A DNA stretch of 64,000 nt from Synaphobranchus kaupii (GCA_029718625.1 CM056380.1:19223923-19287922), one strand, 5' to 3'. Counted from the stretch's first letter, positions 34,113 to 45,283 are shown. Translations and numbers: made by a program. Notes: generated by a model from the letters alone, not told the origin.

Positions 34113-34828
34113 ATCAGAAGATCAGTAGAATTCCCTGGAATTGTGTGTAATCATGTTGCTCATAAATTAATGTTATATGTTGATGATATATTGCTATTTG
34201 TATCAAACCCGCAAACATCATTGCCCCCACTTTTTGGGATTTTAGGGACATTTTCTAAAATATCTGGGTATAAAATGAATTGGGCCAAGTCAGAAGCTCT
34301 TCCGTTTACACAATACTGCCCTAAAACGCTGTTCACGGCAGAATTTCAGTGGCCTGCCAGAGGACTCACATACTTGGGTATTACATTTCCCCCTAATTTG
34401 GAAGACTTGGTGATGATAAATATAGAGCCCCTTATTAAAAGCGGCAGTATTGAGGTTATCATTATGGGGCAAGGCTAATCTTATAAAAATGGTTGTTGCC
34501 CCCAAGTTTAATTACTTGATGCAGATGTTACCAGTAAAATTTCCCCCGTGCTTCTTGTCTAATTTTGAAAGACTTTAAAATAAATTCCTATGGAATAACA
34601 AAAACCCACGACTAAAGTTGCACAAACTACAAAGACCGGTGGACCAGGGTGGTTTGGGCATTCCCAATTTATTGTTATACCACTATGCATTTTGTTTGAG
34701 ACATTTAGCACAATGGTTGTTGCGGCCAGAAAGAGCAGCCCCATGGTATAGCTTGGAAGTTTCATTAAGTAATCCACTACCTCCAGTGAGTTTTCTGTCA
34801 ACAAGATATAAAATAGATGGCCCTGATC
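34113..34828 (+). pseudogene. LINE reverse transcriptase, part 2
   Basis: Continues the reverse transcriptase after the LTR element. Visible are SVEFPGIVCNHVAHKLMLYV then DDILLFV, the catalytic YxDD box (motif C, here Y-V-D-D); SPLFGILGTFSKISGYKMNW-like thumb sequence with GYKMNWAKSEALPF; and ARGLTYLGITFPPNLEDLVM. After frameshifts come LHKLQRPVDQGGLGIPNLLL and HYAFCLRHLAQWLL, the DxGGLGxPN block typical of L1/Tx1 proteins. It is interrupted at 34828 by hAT element 2 and resumes at 36447. Confidence 0.88.
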
Positions 34829-35180
34829 CAGTGGCGGATACAGAAAGTGGCTGATGGGTAGGCCTGGAAAAATCTGGGTAGGCCTGAGTGAAGCTCATCA
34901 CCGCACGTTTTCTTCAACAGGCTTAGATATTTACAATACAATGTGGGGACCCCAACAATTGATTTGATTTGATTTTTATTTTGCATAATGATAAGACAAA
35001 AAAGCAAAGAGATAAAGAAAATAACAACAAAAAGAGAGGTGCAAGGTAGGCAAGAAACCCAAAAGGGCTTATACGAGGCCTCTACCTATATTATACAGAA
35101 TTCACAAAATTAATTTAAAAACAAGTAACTATAAACTGGAAATAAAATAATAAATTAAAAATAAAATAAAGTATAATAAT

Positions 35181-35213
<33 letters not shown>

Positions 35214-36438
35214 TTAAAAAAGAAAGAACGAGATGAAAGTTTGTATCCAATTCTGTATTCAGCCAGGCAGCACTTAATTTTAGCAACAAATGTAACAGAA
35301 TTGTTCCAACAAATGTAACAGAAACAGAAGCGGCTTCTAAAAATAGGAGTTTGATTTTGGTCACGCAAAAAAATGAATTCTGTTGCTTATTTGAAAAATG
35401 AAATAATCTCTGCAGTTGCAGCATAGATAATTGGGAAACGTCAAGGAAAGAGTTGATCGTGGCATTTACACTGCTGTAATAATTATAATTTAAAAATCAC
35501 AACGCCAATTGGCGTCGGCGATGGCGCTTCTAGTGTCAACATAATACAGCCACGACTGTCACCAAAATACATCACCGGAGATCACATAGGCCTATCTATG
35601 AGCCAGCCAGATGAATGGCTAGCTAGCCACAGAACAGAACAGGGGCGATAATAACAAATATTGCATAAACATCATTAGTGCACTGACCGGAATACAACCA
35701 CAAATTAAATAACCAAATAGCCTAGAGTTTGTCACAATTCAGAACTCCCTGCCTCGCTCACAGAGGCTGCAATCATAACAATGCCACAGCGGGCCCCAGA
35801 GTAAATTTAAAAAATGAACCCGTATAGGACTACCTTATCGGTTGATGTACCGGTTAGTTCAGAAGCCAGTGGCAGTGAAGGTCCCTTCAGGAGTGGAGGG
35901 GGCTGTGGAGCCTGCATGTCCACGTTAGCATGCAGGCTAGCATGACACTCACGGGATGTCGTTGCTGTGGCCGTTTCTCCTTCACTGCCAGGGCCCGCAA
36001 ACATCTCACGACGATCCTGCGAGTGCGAAGTCCTGGTCCAAACTTTTTTCATTTTCCACTTCCAGACGTGGTTTTTTAAGAAAACGGGTTAATGATAGCC
36101 GTTTAGTTGGCTCATACTAGGCTGCTACTGTACATGAAACTCAGACCGAATTGGCGCGCGAGTTCGTAATGTAGCCTAAACAAACGTAAGAGAATTTCTG
36201 CTATGAAAGTGCCGTGTCATCACATAGTAACGAACATAGCAACGGGCCGATGGAGACAAACAATCACATCCAGCGTTTTCTCCAGTTGGTTTCAATGGCA
36301 TCTCCACACTTTTTAGAGATTATTAATACATAACGATTCCCATAAGACAAAACAATTCACATTTAAGGGACAGTAATTATGAATCTGAATGGGTGGGCAA
36401 GCTGTCAATCTGGGCGGGCCTGGGCCCACCCGCGACTG
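34829..36438 (-). mobile_element. hAT element 2
   Basis: A 1,610-bp insertion flanked by perfect 8-bp duplications CCCTGATC (34821-34828 and 36439-36446). Ends read inward as CAGTGGCGG (left) and CAGTCGCGG (right), and GGGTAGGCC/GGGCGGGCC subterminal motifs link it to hAT element 1. A minus-strand ORF at 36052-35807 (81 codons, starting MKKVWTRTSHSQDRREMFAG) could be the disordered first exon of a hAT transposase, but no catalytic region is present. A (TAA)n run lies at 35173-35212. Non-autonomous. Confidence 0.88.
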
Positions 36439-36446
36439 CCCTGATC

Positions 36447-37165
36447 ACCCTGTAATTTCATGTTGTCAATTGGTTTGGAAGAAAATTGCTAGGTGGTTTA
36501 GATTAGTCCCCTATATGAATGCTAAATCAGCAATATGGAATAACCCCAAGTTATGTATTAATAAAACAGCATTTATATGGTCGAAATGGGTTCAGGAGGG
36601 AATATTGGCCATAGGAGACCTTTATGAAGAAAAATGTATTGTGACCTGGGAGAAATTACAGCAGAAATGTCAGCTCCCGGCTTCTGAGTTTTGAGATATA
36701 TTCAAATTAAGCACTCACTCCAGTCTGTGATTGGATGGTCATTAGGCCCACCAAATGCAGTTATATATGACAAGGTAGTGGATTTGTTTGGTAAAGGTCA
36801 TGAGTTTGGTAAAGGTCTGCCTCCAAATTCTATAGTATATTACTACCGCAATTAGATAACAGCAGATTTTCTCTTATGGGAGGCAGATTTGAAAAACAAC
36901 AATAACAGAGGAGTGGACAAAAATGTTAAGAAATATATCCAGAGAACTTAAAACTAAGCTGGTTCAAATTACAGTATTAAACAGAGTCTACTGGACACCT
37001 AGCAAATTGCATGGAGTTGGACTTAAAGATAACCCTCAGTGCTGGAAGTGTAAACAGGTAGTTTGCACCCTGATGCATTGCATATGGAGTTGCCCAAAAA
37101 TAAGGATCATTTGGCAATAAATTTGTAAAACAAGTACTAAATATGAATATATCTTTTTGTCCTGA
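36447..37165 (+). pseudogene. LINE ORF2 C-terminal region
   Basis: Post-reverse-transcriptase domain of the same LINE. Visible are HPVISCCQLVWKKIARWFRL, WNNPKLCINKTAFIWSKWVQ, GILAIGDLYEEKCIVTWEKL and, after a stop near 36695, NAVIYDKVVDLFGKGHEF. In another frame, LKTKLVQITVLNRVYWTPSK and CWKCKQVVCTLMHCIWSCPK contain the CxxC...H...C zinc-knuckle-like motif common at the end of L1/Tx1 ORF2. The sequence then runs into the truncated Tc1 at 37166. Several stops and frameshifts. Confidence 0.87.
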
Positions 37166-37953
37166 CAAACTGAGCAATCGGGGAAGACGGGCCTTGGCCA
37201 GGGAGGTGAGCAGGAACCCGAGGGTCACTCTGCCAGAGCTCCAGCGTATCCTTGTGGAGATGGGAGAACCTTTCAGAAGATCAACCATCCAGGCAGCACT
37301 CCACCAATCAAGCCTTTATGGTAGAGTGGCCAGACGGAAGCCCCTCCTTAGTAAAAGACACATCACAGCCCGCTTGGAGTTTGCCAAAAGGCACCTAGAG
37401 GACTCTCAAACCATGAGAATCAAGATTCTCTGGTCTGATGAAACCAAAATTGAACTTTTTGGCCTGAATACCAAGTGTCACCATCCCTACAGTGAAGCAT
37501 GGCGGTGGCAGCATCATGATGTGGGGATGTTTTTCAGCAGCGGGAACGGGGCGACTAGTCCTGATAGAGGGAAAGATGAATGCAGCTAAGTACACCGAGA
37601 TCCTTGAAGAAAACCTGCTCCAGAGCGCTCTGGACCTCAGACTGGGGCGAAGGTTTACCTTCCAACATGACAACGACCCGAAGCACACAGCCAAGAGAAC
37701 AAAGGAGTGGCTTCAGAGAAAGTCTGTGCATGTCCTTGAGTGGCCCAGCCAGAGCCCAGACCTGAATCCAATTGAACATCTGTGGAAAGAGCTGAAAATG
37801 GCCGATGCTCCCCATCCAACCTGACAGAGCTTGCAAGGATATGCCAAGAGGATTAGGCAAAAATGTCCAGAAACAAGTGTGCCAAGCTCGTAGCTTCTTT
37901 CCCAAGACGCCTTGAAGCTGTAATCGCTGCCAAAGGTGCAGCAACCAAGTATT
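37166..37953 (+). pseudogene. Broken transposase of Tc1 element B
   Basis: Compared with the intact gene at 8457-9491, this copy lacks the N-terminal helix-turn-helix. It has a 41-bp deletion after CCAAGTGTCAC (about 37480) that shifts the frame, a 7-bp deletion near 37802 (ATGGCCGATGCTCC), and a TGG-to-TAG change near 37855 (GAGGATTAGGC). All three catalytic motifs are still readable in fragments: [20 protein letters not shown] and LNPIEHLW. Apart from these lesions the DNA is nearly identical to the intact copy. Confidence 0.93.
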
Positions 37954-38173
37954 AGGCTAAGGGTGTGTACAGATATGTAACCCCTAAATAACCTATTTTT
38001 GTCAGTAAAATAAAATTGCATATTTTCTAAAAACCTGTTTTCACTTTGTCATTATTGGCTATTGTGTGTAGATGTTTGAGGCAAAAAATGAACTCAATCT
38101 ATTGTAGTATAAGTCTGTAACGTAATAAACGTGGAGAAGGTGAAAGGGGTGTGCAGACTTTCCGGCTTGACTG
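37166..38173 (+). mobile_element. Tc1-like element B, 5'-truncated copy
   Basis: Same family as 8096-9710. Homology starts abruptly within the transposase (CAAACTGAGCAATCGGGGAA) and runs through the right terminal repeat ending GCCGGCTTGACTG-type sequence (CCGGCTTGACTG), followed by TA. The left inverted repeat and about 200 codons' worth of upstream sequence including the leader are missing, so a deletion across the left junction with the LINE is likely. Confidence 0.92.
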
Positions 38174-38187
38174 TATTTGTGGATGTA

Positions 38188-38557
38188 CAGTGCCCTCCAC
38201 TATTATTGGCACCCCTGGTAAAGATGGGTGTGTATTTGTGTAACATCTTTTGATGTTGTTGGGTCACAGACAACAGGAAGTCATGGCATGCAAAGAATAT
38301 GCGACCAAATATTAAAAATTACATTATTCTATCTATAAATGCAGGGGTGCCAATAATTGTGGCCAACATGGTTTTGTTAAAAATGATTATTTCTTGATGA
38401 GGGATTTGTTTTTTCTCATAATAAATTTACTTCATTTAAAGGTTGGATTTTTCTAATTTTTTCAGTGTTAGATTAAGCTAATTAACCAAACGGTGAATTC
38501 TTTATAACCTTTTTTACTCATCTTTACCAGGGGTGCCAATAATAGTGGAGGGCACTC
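38188..38557 (+). mobile_element. Tc1-derived MITE, 370 bp
   Basis: Inverted ends CAGTGCCCTCCACTATTATT and, read inward from the right, GAGTGCCCTCCACTATTATT, each followed by GGCACCCCTGGTAAAGATG; TA lies outside both ends. The ends match the larger element at 50026-52018. Inside, at about 38262-38318, is the tail end of a Tc1 transposase reading CKEYATKY-like sequence before a TAA, so it is an internal-deletion derivative. It sits near the LINE 3' end. Confidence 0.9.
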
Positions 38558-38776
38558 TATGTGTGTATAATTGTTTTTTTATTCTGTATTTGTAGTTAAT
38601 CATTTAACTTTCTGTTTGTTGGAGGGTTTGGGATGGGGGAGGGTGCAATGTATAGGGGTGATCTATATTTTCTTTCATCATTCATTGATTGCCATGTAAT
38701 ATTTAAAAAAAAATTTTTTGTTGAATTGACAATGATATTGTGATGGAAAATAAAAATTACTAATTTAAAAAAGAAA
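38558..38776 (+). other. LINE 3' end with A-rich tail
   Basis: AT-rich 3' untranslated sequence ending GATGGAAAATAAAAATTACT and TTTAAAAAAG. Its position after the ORF2 C-terminal fragments and the A-rich ending fit the end of the LINE. A flanking target duplication could not be established. Confidence 0.6.
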
Positions 38777-40096
38777 AAGTAAATAAAGTATGTATGCTGT
38801 GTGGGATCTGGGGTGTTCACCTATGTCCTGTTCTGAATCCAGTAGACAAATAATGAAATAATCTCGATATCGATGAAGAGATGGACCCGATGTTTGTAAC
38901 AGATGGCAGGGCTGGCTGTGTGAGGGAACGCAAGCATGTTACGGAAAATTCAACAGACACAAGGCATAGTTTATGCAATTCAATTGGTTAAATCACCCTG
39001 AGCCAGTTGCCCTTGTACTTCGCAACATATGAGACACTTAGACACTATCTCACCAGGTAGTAAGACAGAGCAAACATCTGTGCATTCATAGGCTAAATGT
39101 TGGGCTTTGTATGCATATTTCATTTCTTACTATGACATATACAGTTCGCACAGCACATATACACACTTCTCTTAAATGCCTTAAATACTGTGCATTTTAG
39201 ATGGAACAGTCTTTGTGGAGGACAATACTGGTTTCTCCTGGTGAATCCTGGCTACCGATTGTTGCACATTTCAACGGAGAATTACAACAGTTAATTGGAC
39301 AACTGCATATTCATACAGTTTTCAGATTAAAAAGTCAGTGACTGTTTGTATTCCCGGAAGCAGACTATTTATATTTCTGTATATTCTGAGATCTTACTGC
39401 ATGTACAGTATATTTCTACTTGTTTCTACAGAAACAATGCAGGAAACTACCCATTAGCTTGTTCTGCGGCATGTTGAATATTATGGATATTTTTAGTGGA
39501 TTATCTTCAGTGGAGATGAGCTGTGTGTATGGATTAGCTGTAAACGTGTCTACTGTATGGAAATTTAGGTAATGCATGCATGCTTGCTATTTTAATACAA
39601 TAATTACAGTTGCTTCAATCAAACCTCTCTCAAATGGCAATTAGTTCCTATAAAGTGGAGGATTTAACATGCTGTAGCATGTTGTTGTGATTCAGCCTGG
39701 CCGCACATGGGTCTATGTGACTAGGACTGGGCTTTGTAGAGACTGATATTGTTAATAGGTGGAGCTGATGGACCCTTTAGCAATGTGCTTATTCTGTTTA
39801 TCGAAGAAATCAATGTTTTATTGCTGATTATTGCCTCTTTCCCATATTACACAGAATTTTTTTAACATGTTGGTATGGAAACACACATACACACACACAT
39901 ATATCACATTTTCCAAAAAGGCCACATATTTACAGAATATTCCAGTACATCCAATTTTTATGAAGGACAGATGATATATAAAATCACTTAAAAAGTCATA
40001 ATATAAGCAAGCATGGGCAGGGGGGAGTGTTTACTTAAGAGTTTCTGAATGTTCGCAGGCTTCTCTCTGCTCCTTCCATCCACATGCCTGTTGAGG
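38777..40096. other. No gene recognised
   Basis: Unique-looking AT-rich sequence with a short CA run near 39880. No supported gene. Confidence 0.5.
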
Positions 40097-41015
40097 GCAA
40101 ACCGCATGGCACAGGGCACATAAGGGGTAGTGCAAACCGCATGGCACAGGGCACATAAGGGGTAGTGCAAACCGCATGGTACAGGGCACATAAGGGGTAG
40201 TGCAAACCGCATGGCACAGGGCACATAAGGCGTAGTGCAAACCACATGGCACAAGGCACGTAGGGGGGAATGCAAATCGCATGGCACAGGGCAAGTAGGG
40301 GGAATGCAAACCGCATGGCGCAGGGCACATAAGGGGTAGTGCAAACCGCATGGCACAGGGCACATAAGGGGTAGTGCAAACCGCATGACGCAGGGCACAT
40401 AAGGGGTAGTGCAAACCGCATGTCACAGGGCACGTAGGGGGTCACATAGGGGGGAATGCAAACCGCATGGCGCAGGTCACGTAGGTGGGAATGCAAACCG
40501 CATGGCACAGGGCACGTAGGGGGGAATGCAAACCGCATGGCACAGGGCACATAAGGGGTAGTGCAAACCGCATGGCACAGGGCACATAAGGGGTAGTGCA
40601 AACTGCATGGCACAGGGCACGTAAGAGGTAGTGCAAACCGCATGGCGCAGGGCACGTAAGGGGGAATGCAAACCGCATGGCGCAGGGCACGTAAGGGGGA
40701 ATGCAAACCGCATGGCGCAGGGCACGTAAGGGGGAATGCAAACCGCATGGCGCAGGGCACATAAGGGAGAGTGCAAACCGCATGGCGCAGGGCACATAAG
40801 GGGGAGTGCAAACCGCTTGGCGCAGGTCACATAGGGGTGTATGCAAACAGCATAGCGCAGGGCACGTAAGGGTGTATGCAAACAGCATTGCGCAGGGCAC
40901 GTAAGGGGGAATGCAAACAGCATGGCGCAGGGCACGTAAGGGGGAATGAAAATCGCATGGCGCAGGTCACGTGAGGGGGAGTACAAACCGCATGGTGCAG
41001 ATCATGTAAGGGGGA
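40097..41015. repeat. 35-bp minisatellite, about 26 copies
   Basis: Tandem 35-bp unit GCAAACCGCATGGCACAGGG followed by CACATAAGGGGTAGT. Two main unit types alternate in blocks: CACATAAGGGGTAGT in the left part and CACGTAAGGGGGAAT in the right part. Because the minus-strand unit has no stops and 35 is not a multiple of three, all three minus frames remain open for up to 258 codons with a CAMRFALPLMCP-like period. These are not genes. Confidence 0.95.
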
Positions 41016-42874
41016 GTCGGCCTCGAGGAGCAGACTCTTTCCTGCCCTGGTGATCAATACAGACAGATGGTCACTAAACATGTGTTCAAGTGGCCTTTCC
41101 AGCCTTTTATTGCAGTTCCACAGAACACCAGCTGTTTGTGTTATTGTAGGAGTGTGCAGAAAATTTAAATCTGCAGTGGAACTGAGGCCCTACGACAGAG
41201 GCTGTCAGAGAATCCAAGTTTTGTGCGTTGTATTTCCCTACATATTATCTTTGATGCAAGTGTAATATACATGGTTTCCTTTTATGGGAAATAGTTGTAA
41301 TCCTGCTTTTTACATAGGTGCATTGTTAGCAAACAAGGAAATATGGCTATAGGTGTGTTACCCTTGAATGCTACCTTATTGTATTCTATTTAGCCATTTC
41401 TTTCTTCAATTAGCTGAATGAATTTAAAGCTGTTAAATTACCTGCGATGCAAAAATGAAACGCAATGAGGATATGAGATTAAGCATTCCAAGGATATGAG
41501 CAATGCAACCACATCTCAAATGGTAGCTACGTATTTTAATAACAAAGACAAAAGTTGGGACATGGAATTGATATATGGGATGGAAATATATACAGTGTAT
41601 AGTGCGTGTAGCCTTTAAATGTACGAAGGAACTACATGCATGGGTCCTAGACTGGCATGATTGATGATTGCCTGTAGAAAAAAAATAAGATGAAAAGGGC
41701 TTGGAGATCAGAATGACACATAAATGTCATAGTCTGTCATGCATATGGGGATGTTTGATACAGAATTTTGTTTTCACATATGAAGTTGACCAAAGAGAAG
41801 TGTGTGACGGAGAGAGAGCCAAAATATTGAGGCTGCATTCGGGGCCTCACACTACCCTTTGTCCTGAACGACTTCCAGAACGTTCATGGGGTATAAGCCC
41901 CAGGCTGAGCCCCAGGAAAAGATTTGCTTCACAATGGCACCCTCAAAGGTGGGAGAGCATTAACCTCAGCCCAGGGCAATCTTGCGCCAGAGCAAGGATA
42001 ACACCAACTTCTTTGTGCTTGTCCTCTCACAACTTTCACATTTTCTGGGTAGCCCTTTAAGAAAGCTGGTATGAAACTTGTTGGAAGCTAGCCCACGACT
42101 GCAGTTAGGCCAGGGTTAAGGCTCAGAGCTCAGGCCCTAGGGTCAAGGCATAAGTGCATAGTGTGCTAGGCAGAGATAAGTCATTCCTTACACTTCCTCC
42201 TAATGAGGATGAATAAAGAAGTGATTAATAAAATGCTAAACAAAAAATTAAGCATAAATAAATACCATTGCATATTTTTAACATCTGGAGAAGAATAAGA
42301 ATAAAATTATATATTTTGGAACATGATTTTATAGCATTTTGTTCCCTATATCTTTCCCCAGTGTCCTGCATAGAGCTGAATTGCAGAATTTAATAAAAAT
42401 GAAAATGCTAATTCAGCATCAATTTATGTAGAAATGTGTCATGTCAGCATTAGATTACAATGAATACTTTCTACAATAATGATTTAATCTTAAACAGAAT
42501 ACCTTTTTCAAGTTGGCAAGGTGGAATTCTCTATGGAGGAAAAACCCTGATATTCAAGTAAACCTTAGTTTGATCATGGATACAGTGGACAGATTCCACT
42601 GGCTCTCTATGTGTTTTGTCCCTTTCACATGTACCCAAGATATTGAGGAAACTCACTTAATTGCTGCTGATAGTACTGCCCACTGATTTAGACTGTATGT
42701 GAGACATTTTGTGTTTGATTTGATATTTAATGCACTACAAAAATATAGAATTATAAAAACGCCCACCTCTAAATGTTAATTGCAAAACATATGAAACTTC
42801 TTTTGCAGGAATAGATAACGGCATCCTGATGTTGGTATTGGAATACATATGTTTTGGCCACAGTCACATAAGAA
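41016..42874. other. No gene recognised
   Basis: AT-rich sequence. The 119-codon ORF at 41701-42060 has no recognisable family features. Confidence 0.5.
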
Positions 42875-43292
42875 GTTAAGATATCTTATTTTCAGGTACT
42901 CTTACAATGGATACTATAACCTCTCTGCAATTGAATGGATCTCTATGGGAATTGGAGGGTGTAAATTACATGGGAATAGTGTGGAACTTATTTTTCCATA
43001 GAGTTCAATAGGAAAATGTGTCAGGAGAAACAACCCTTAAAGTGATCCATCCATATCTACTTCATATCTGGCAGCAGTGATGATTTCAGGCTTGATTGAT
43101 GCCTCAGACCCTTGATGACTTATAGCCATTTAGCCAACCATGTGTTCCACACTATTCCCATGTAATTTACAGCTTAATCTAGTCCCACCCCCCATAATCT
43201 AGTCCCACCCCCCAATTCCCATACAGATCAATTTAAATCCAGAGAGGTTATAGTATCCCTTGTAAGAGTACCTGAAAATAAGATATCAAGAG
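42875..43292. mobile_element. Hairpin MITE (module X)
   Basis: Long inverted repeat: GATATCTTATTTTCAGGTAC plus TCTTACAA and GGATACTATAACCTCTCTG starting about 42880 are matched by the reverse complement ending about 43287. A second inner pair (ACATGGGAATAGTGTGGAAC near 42975 and GTTCCACACTATTCCCATGT near 43144) extends the stem. A duplicated ATCTAGTCCCACCCCCCA lies near 43177-43215. Partial copies are at 47964 and 53079. No coding content. Confidence 0.8.
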
Positions 43293-43609
43293 TCTCGATG
43301 TTTTTGGGTCACAGACATCAGGAAGCCATGGCATGCCAAAGGATATGCAACCAAATTAAATATACTGACTTTATTTAAGTTTATGTTAATTTGTCCAATT
43401 ACTTTTGGTCCCCTAAAATGGGGGGGACTATGTATTAAAATGCAATTGCTACACGGCTGACCCGATATTGATGTAAAAACCCTCAAATTAAAGCTGAAAG
43501 TCTGCACTTTAACCTCATAGTCATGTTCCATTTCAAATCCAATGTGCTGGAGTACAGAGCCAAAACAACAAAAATTGTGTCACTGTCCAAATACTTACGG
43601 ACTGCACTG
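43293..43609 (+). mobile_element. Tc1 3'-end fossil fused to module X
   Basis: Begins with the last codons of a Tc1 transposase (GGTCACAGACATCAGGAAGC, then GGCATGCCAAAGGATATGCA), followed by untranslated sequence and the right terminal repeat ending TACTTACGGACTGCACTG with TA at 43610-43611. Upstream coding sequence is absent; module X abuts directly. The opposite-strand relative is at 52757-53078. Confidence 0.8.
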
Positions 43610-43611
43610 TA

Positions 43612-44178
43612 TGTTTACTATGGTTTTTGAGCGAGCTTTATCCAATTCACTTTGCATGAAATAGCGCCGATGTAACAGGTTGCTTCTCCGACATTGTTGC
43701 TGAAATGTCTAGCTGGTGAACTGGCAAGGTCAATCTCATTGTTGATTGGTTCACGATGTGAACCGGCCTATCTCTTCGATTAGATTATGTCACGAGCGAC
43801 TTTGTTTTGAAAACAAATTTTGAGCCAAATCGCTGGTTTTAGAATACAGAATTTGTGGGTATAAACACAGTGTATGGTGCTGGATTTCTCTCACAGCAGT
43901 TCTTTCTATGATTTCGACCAACTAAGTATAATCGTTCCCTGATATATATATATTTTTTAAAATTGCGTACTCCACATTTCAGTAATGTAACTTGGCCATT
44001 CATTTGTATTGTAATTATTTTGGCGTAGCAAAGACGTTAATATTGCTGCACTGGGTACTGCAGAAAGAAAAGTGTTTCAGAAGCACATTAATAACTTCTC
44101 ATATATATACTGAGCTCACATTAATTATTTAGGTTCATCTCATGTAAAGCCTGACTGTGAGGCTTGTGAAGAGGATGT

Positions 44179-44180
<2 letters not shown>
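43612..44180. other. No gene recognised
   Basis: No coding signal or recognised repeat. Confidence 0.5.

Positions 44181-44211
<31 letters not shown>
44181..44211. repeat. (TA)n microsatellite
   Basis: Uninterrupted TA dinucleotide run of about 15 repeats. Confidence 0.95.
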
Positions 44212-44214
<3 letters not shown>

Positions 44215-44261
44215 AATCGGTCATATTTTCTGTTGATATAATGGCTGTCCTACAGGACTCT

Positions 44262-44337
44262 GTTCTCCCAGCTCATGAATATTAATGTAGCTATTTATAC
44301 GTGTAAAAATAAATTAATATTCATGAGCTGGGAGAAC
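44262..44337. repeat. Perfect 25-bp inverted repeat with 26-nt loop
   Basis: GTTCTCCCAGCTCATGAATA plus TTAAT (44262-44286) is the exact reverse complement of 44313-44337, so RNA or single strands could form a perfect 25-bp stem with a 26-nt AT-rich loop. It may be a MITE core or a chance-preserved palindrome; no larger terminal structure was found. Confidence 0.85.
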
Positions 44338-44685
44338 TGAAACCTGGTTTATGGTTGTTAAATGCACGCAGTACTGACATTTGGAAGTTGTTAACATTGC
44401 ATTTTTTGGAACACAAAAGATACAGCCTAAAAGGTGAATGTGGGTCTAGCCTAGGTAGGATTTGTTTTCTTTTCTGGATCCATATTCATTTACAAAGTAA
44501 TCTGTCATGTTATTTCTCAGTTTTCTGAACACATTGCATGATGTTGCATTTTTAGAGAAGCATCACAAAAGGAATCACAGGCCATTAGGCTTGTTCTAGT
44601 TTTATTCATCGTCATAGTTTAAGCAGCTGACGAACATTTCTCATTACATATACAGTACATCCTACGGGTATGCGCACCTATAGGC

Positions 44686-44820
44686 ACAGACAGACACACA
44701 CACACACACACACACAGACAGACACACACATACACACAGGCAGACACACACACACACACACACACACAGACAGATACACACATACAAACAGGCAGACACA
44801 CACACATACACACACACATA
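44686..44820. repeat. Compound (CA)n/(GACA) microsatellite
   Basis: Two blocks of CA repeats separated by CAGACAGACA and AGGCAGACACAC units, forming a near duplicate of about 70 bp. ORFs on both strands here are low complexity. Confidence 0.95.
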
Positions 44821-45283
44821 GTCATAAGCAGAAGGTGAGCAGCCCACATTGAAAAGCCTCTTAACTGTAGTGCTGATAATACGGATTCAAACTATTTGTT
44901 TTTCTTGAGCAATCTTTTTTAGATTTTTCACAAAATATATTTACTTAGTCTTCGGCTTCCATTTTGAGAGTACACACATTTTGTGTTTGGTCTTGGCTGC
45001 GTGTGTCAGTCGCTAATGCGCGATGCGCAAATTTTTCTCCAAACTGAAAAGAGGTCATTATTCTCTTTCTTTCAGCTCTTCCATTTCCGTGTTTTTATGC
45101 CCCTGATGTTTTTATGCCCCTGATGCGCAGTCGGGGGCCACATATTCAGTTGGGCTCCAGGGCCTGTCTCTTGCTGTTGTAAGTTTCTGCTATACTCAAA
45201 AGAATATTCAACCTGCATATTCCCAACCTCAACCTTCAAATTAAATCTCTCCACTCAATTATGTTTCCCCTAAATCAGAAATA

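Larger units (their letters stand above)
27080..38776 (+). mobile_element. Tx1/L1-like LINE, decayed and multiply interrupted
   Basis: One LINE is read in order across the region: endonuclease (27080-27402), reverse transcriptase part 1 (28994-29766), part 2 (34113-34828), C-terminal region (36447-37165) and 3' end (38558-38776). The order, orientation and clean continuation across target duplications show one old element later hit by a tail-bearing repeat, two LTR elements, a hAT, a Tc1 and a Tc1 MITE. The 5' end is missing. Clade is inferred from reverse transcriptase motifs of L1/Tx1 type. Confidence 0.85.

Noticed and set aside
35129..35424. Minus ORFs with runs of leucine and tyrosine
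   Set aside because: Generated by the (TAA)n repeat and adjacent AT-rich sequence.
39988..41081. Minus-strand ORFs up to 258 codons
   Set aside because: Same artefact in the 35-bp minisatellite; all three minus frames are open.
41701..42060. 119-codon ORF
   Set aside because: No motif, repeat or neighbour supports coding; could be chance.
44619..44852. ORFs rich in Cys/Val or Thr/His
   Set aside because: Translations of the CA/GT microsatellite.
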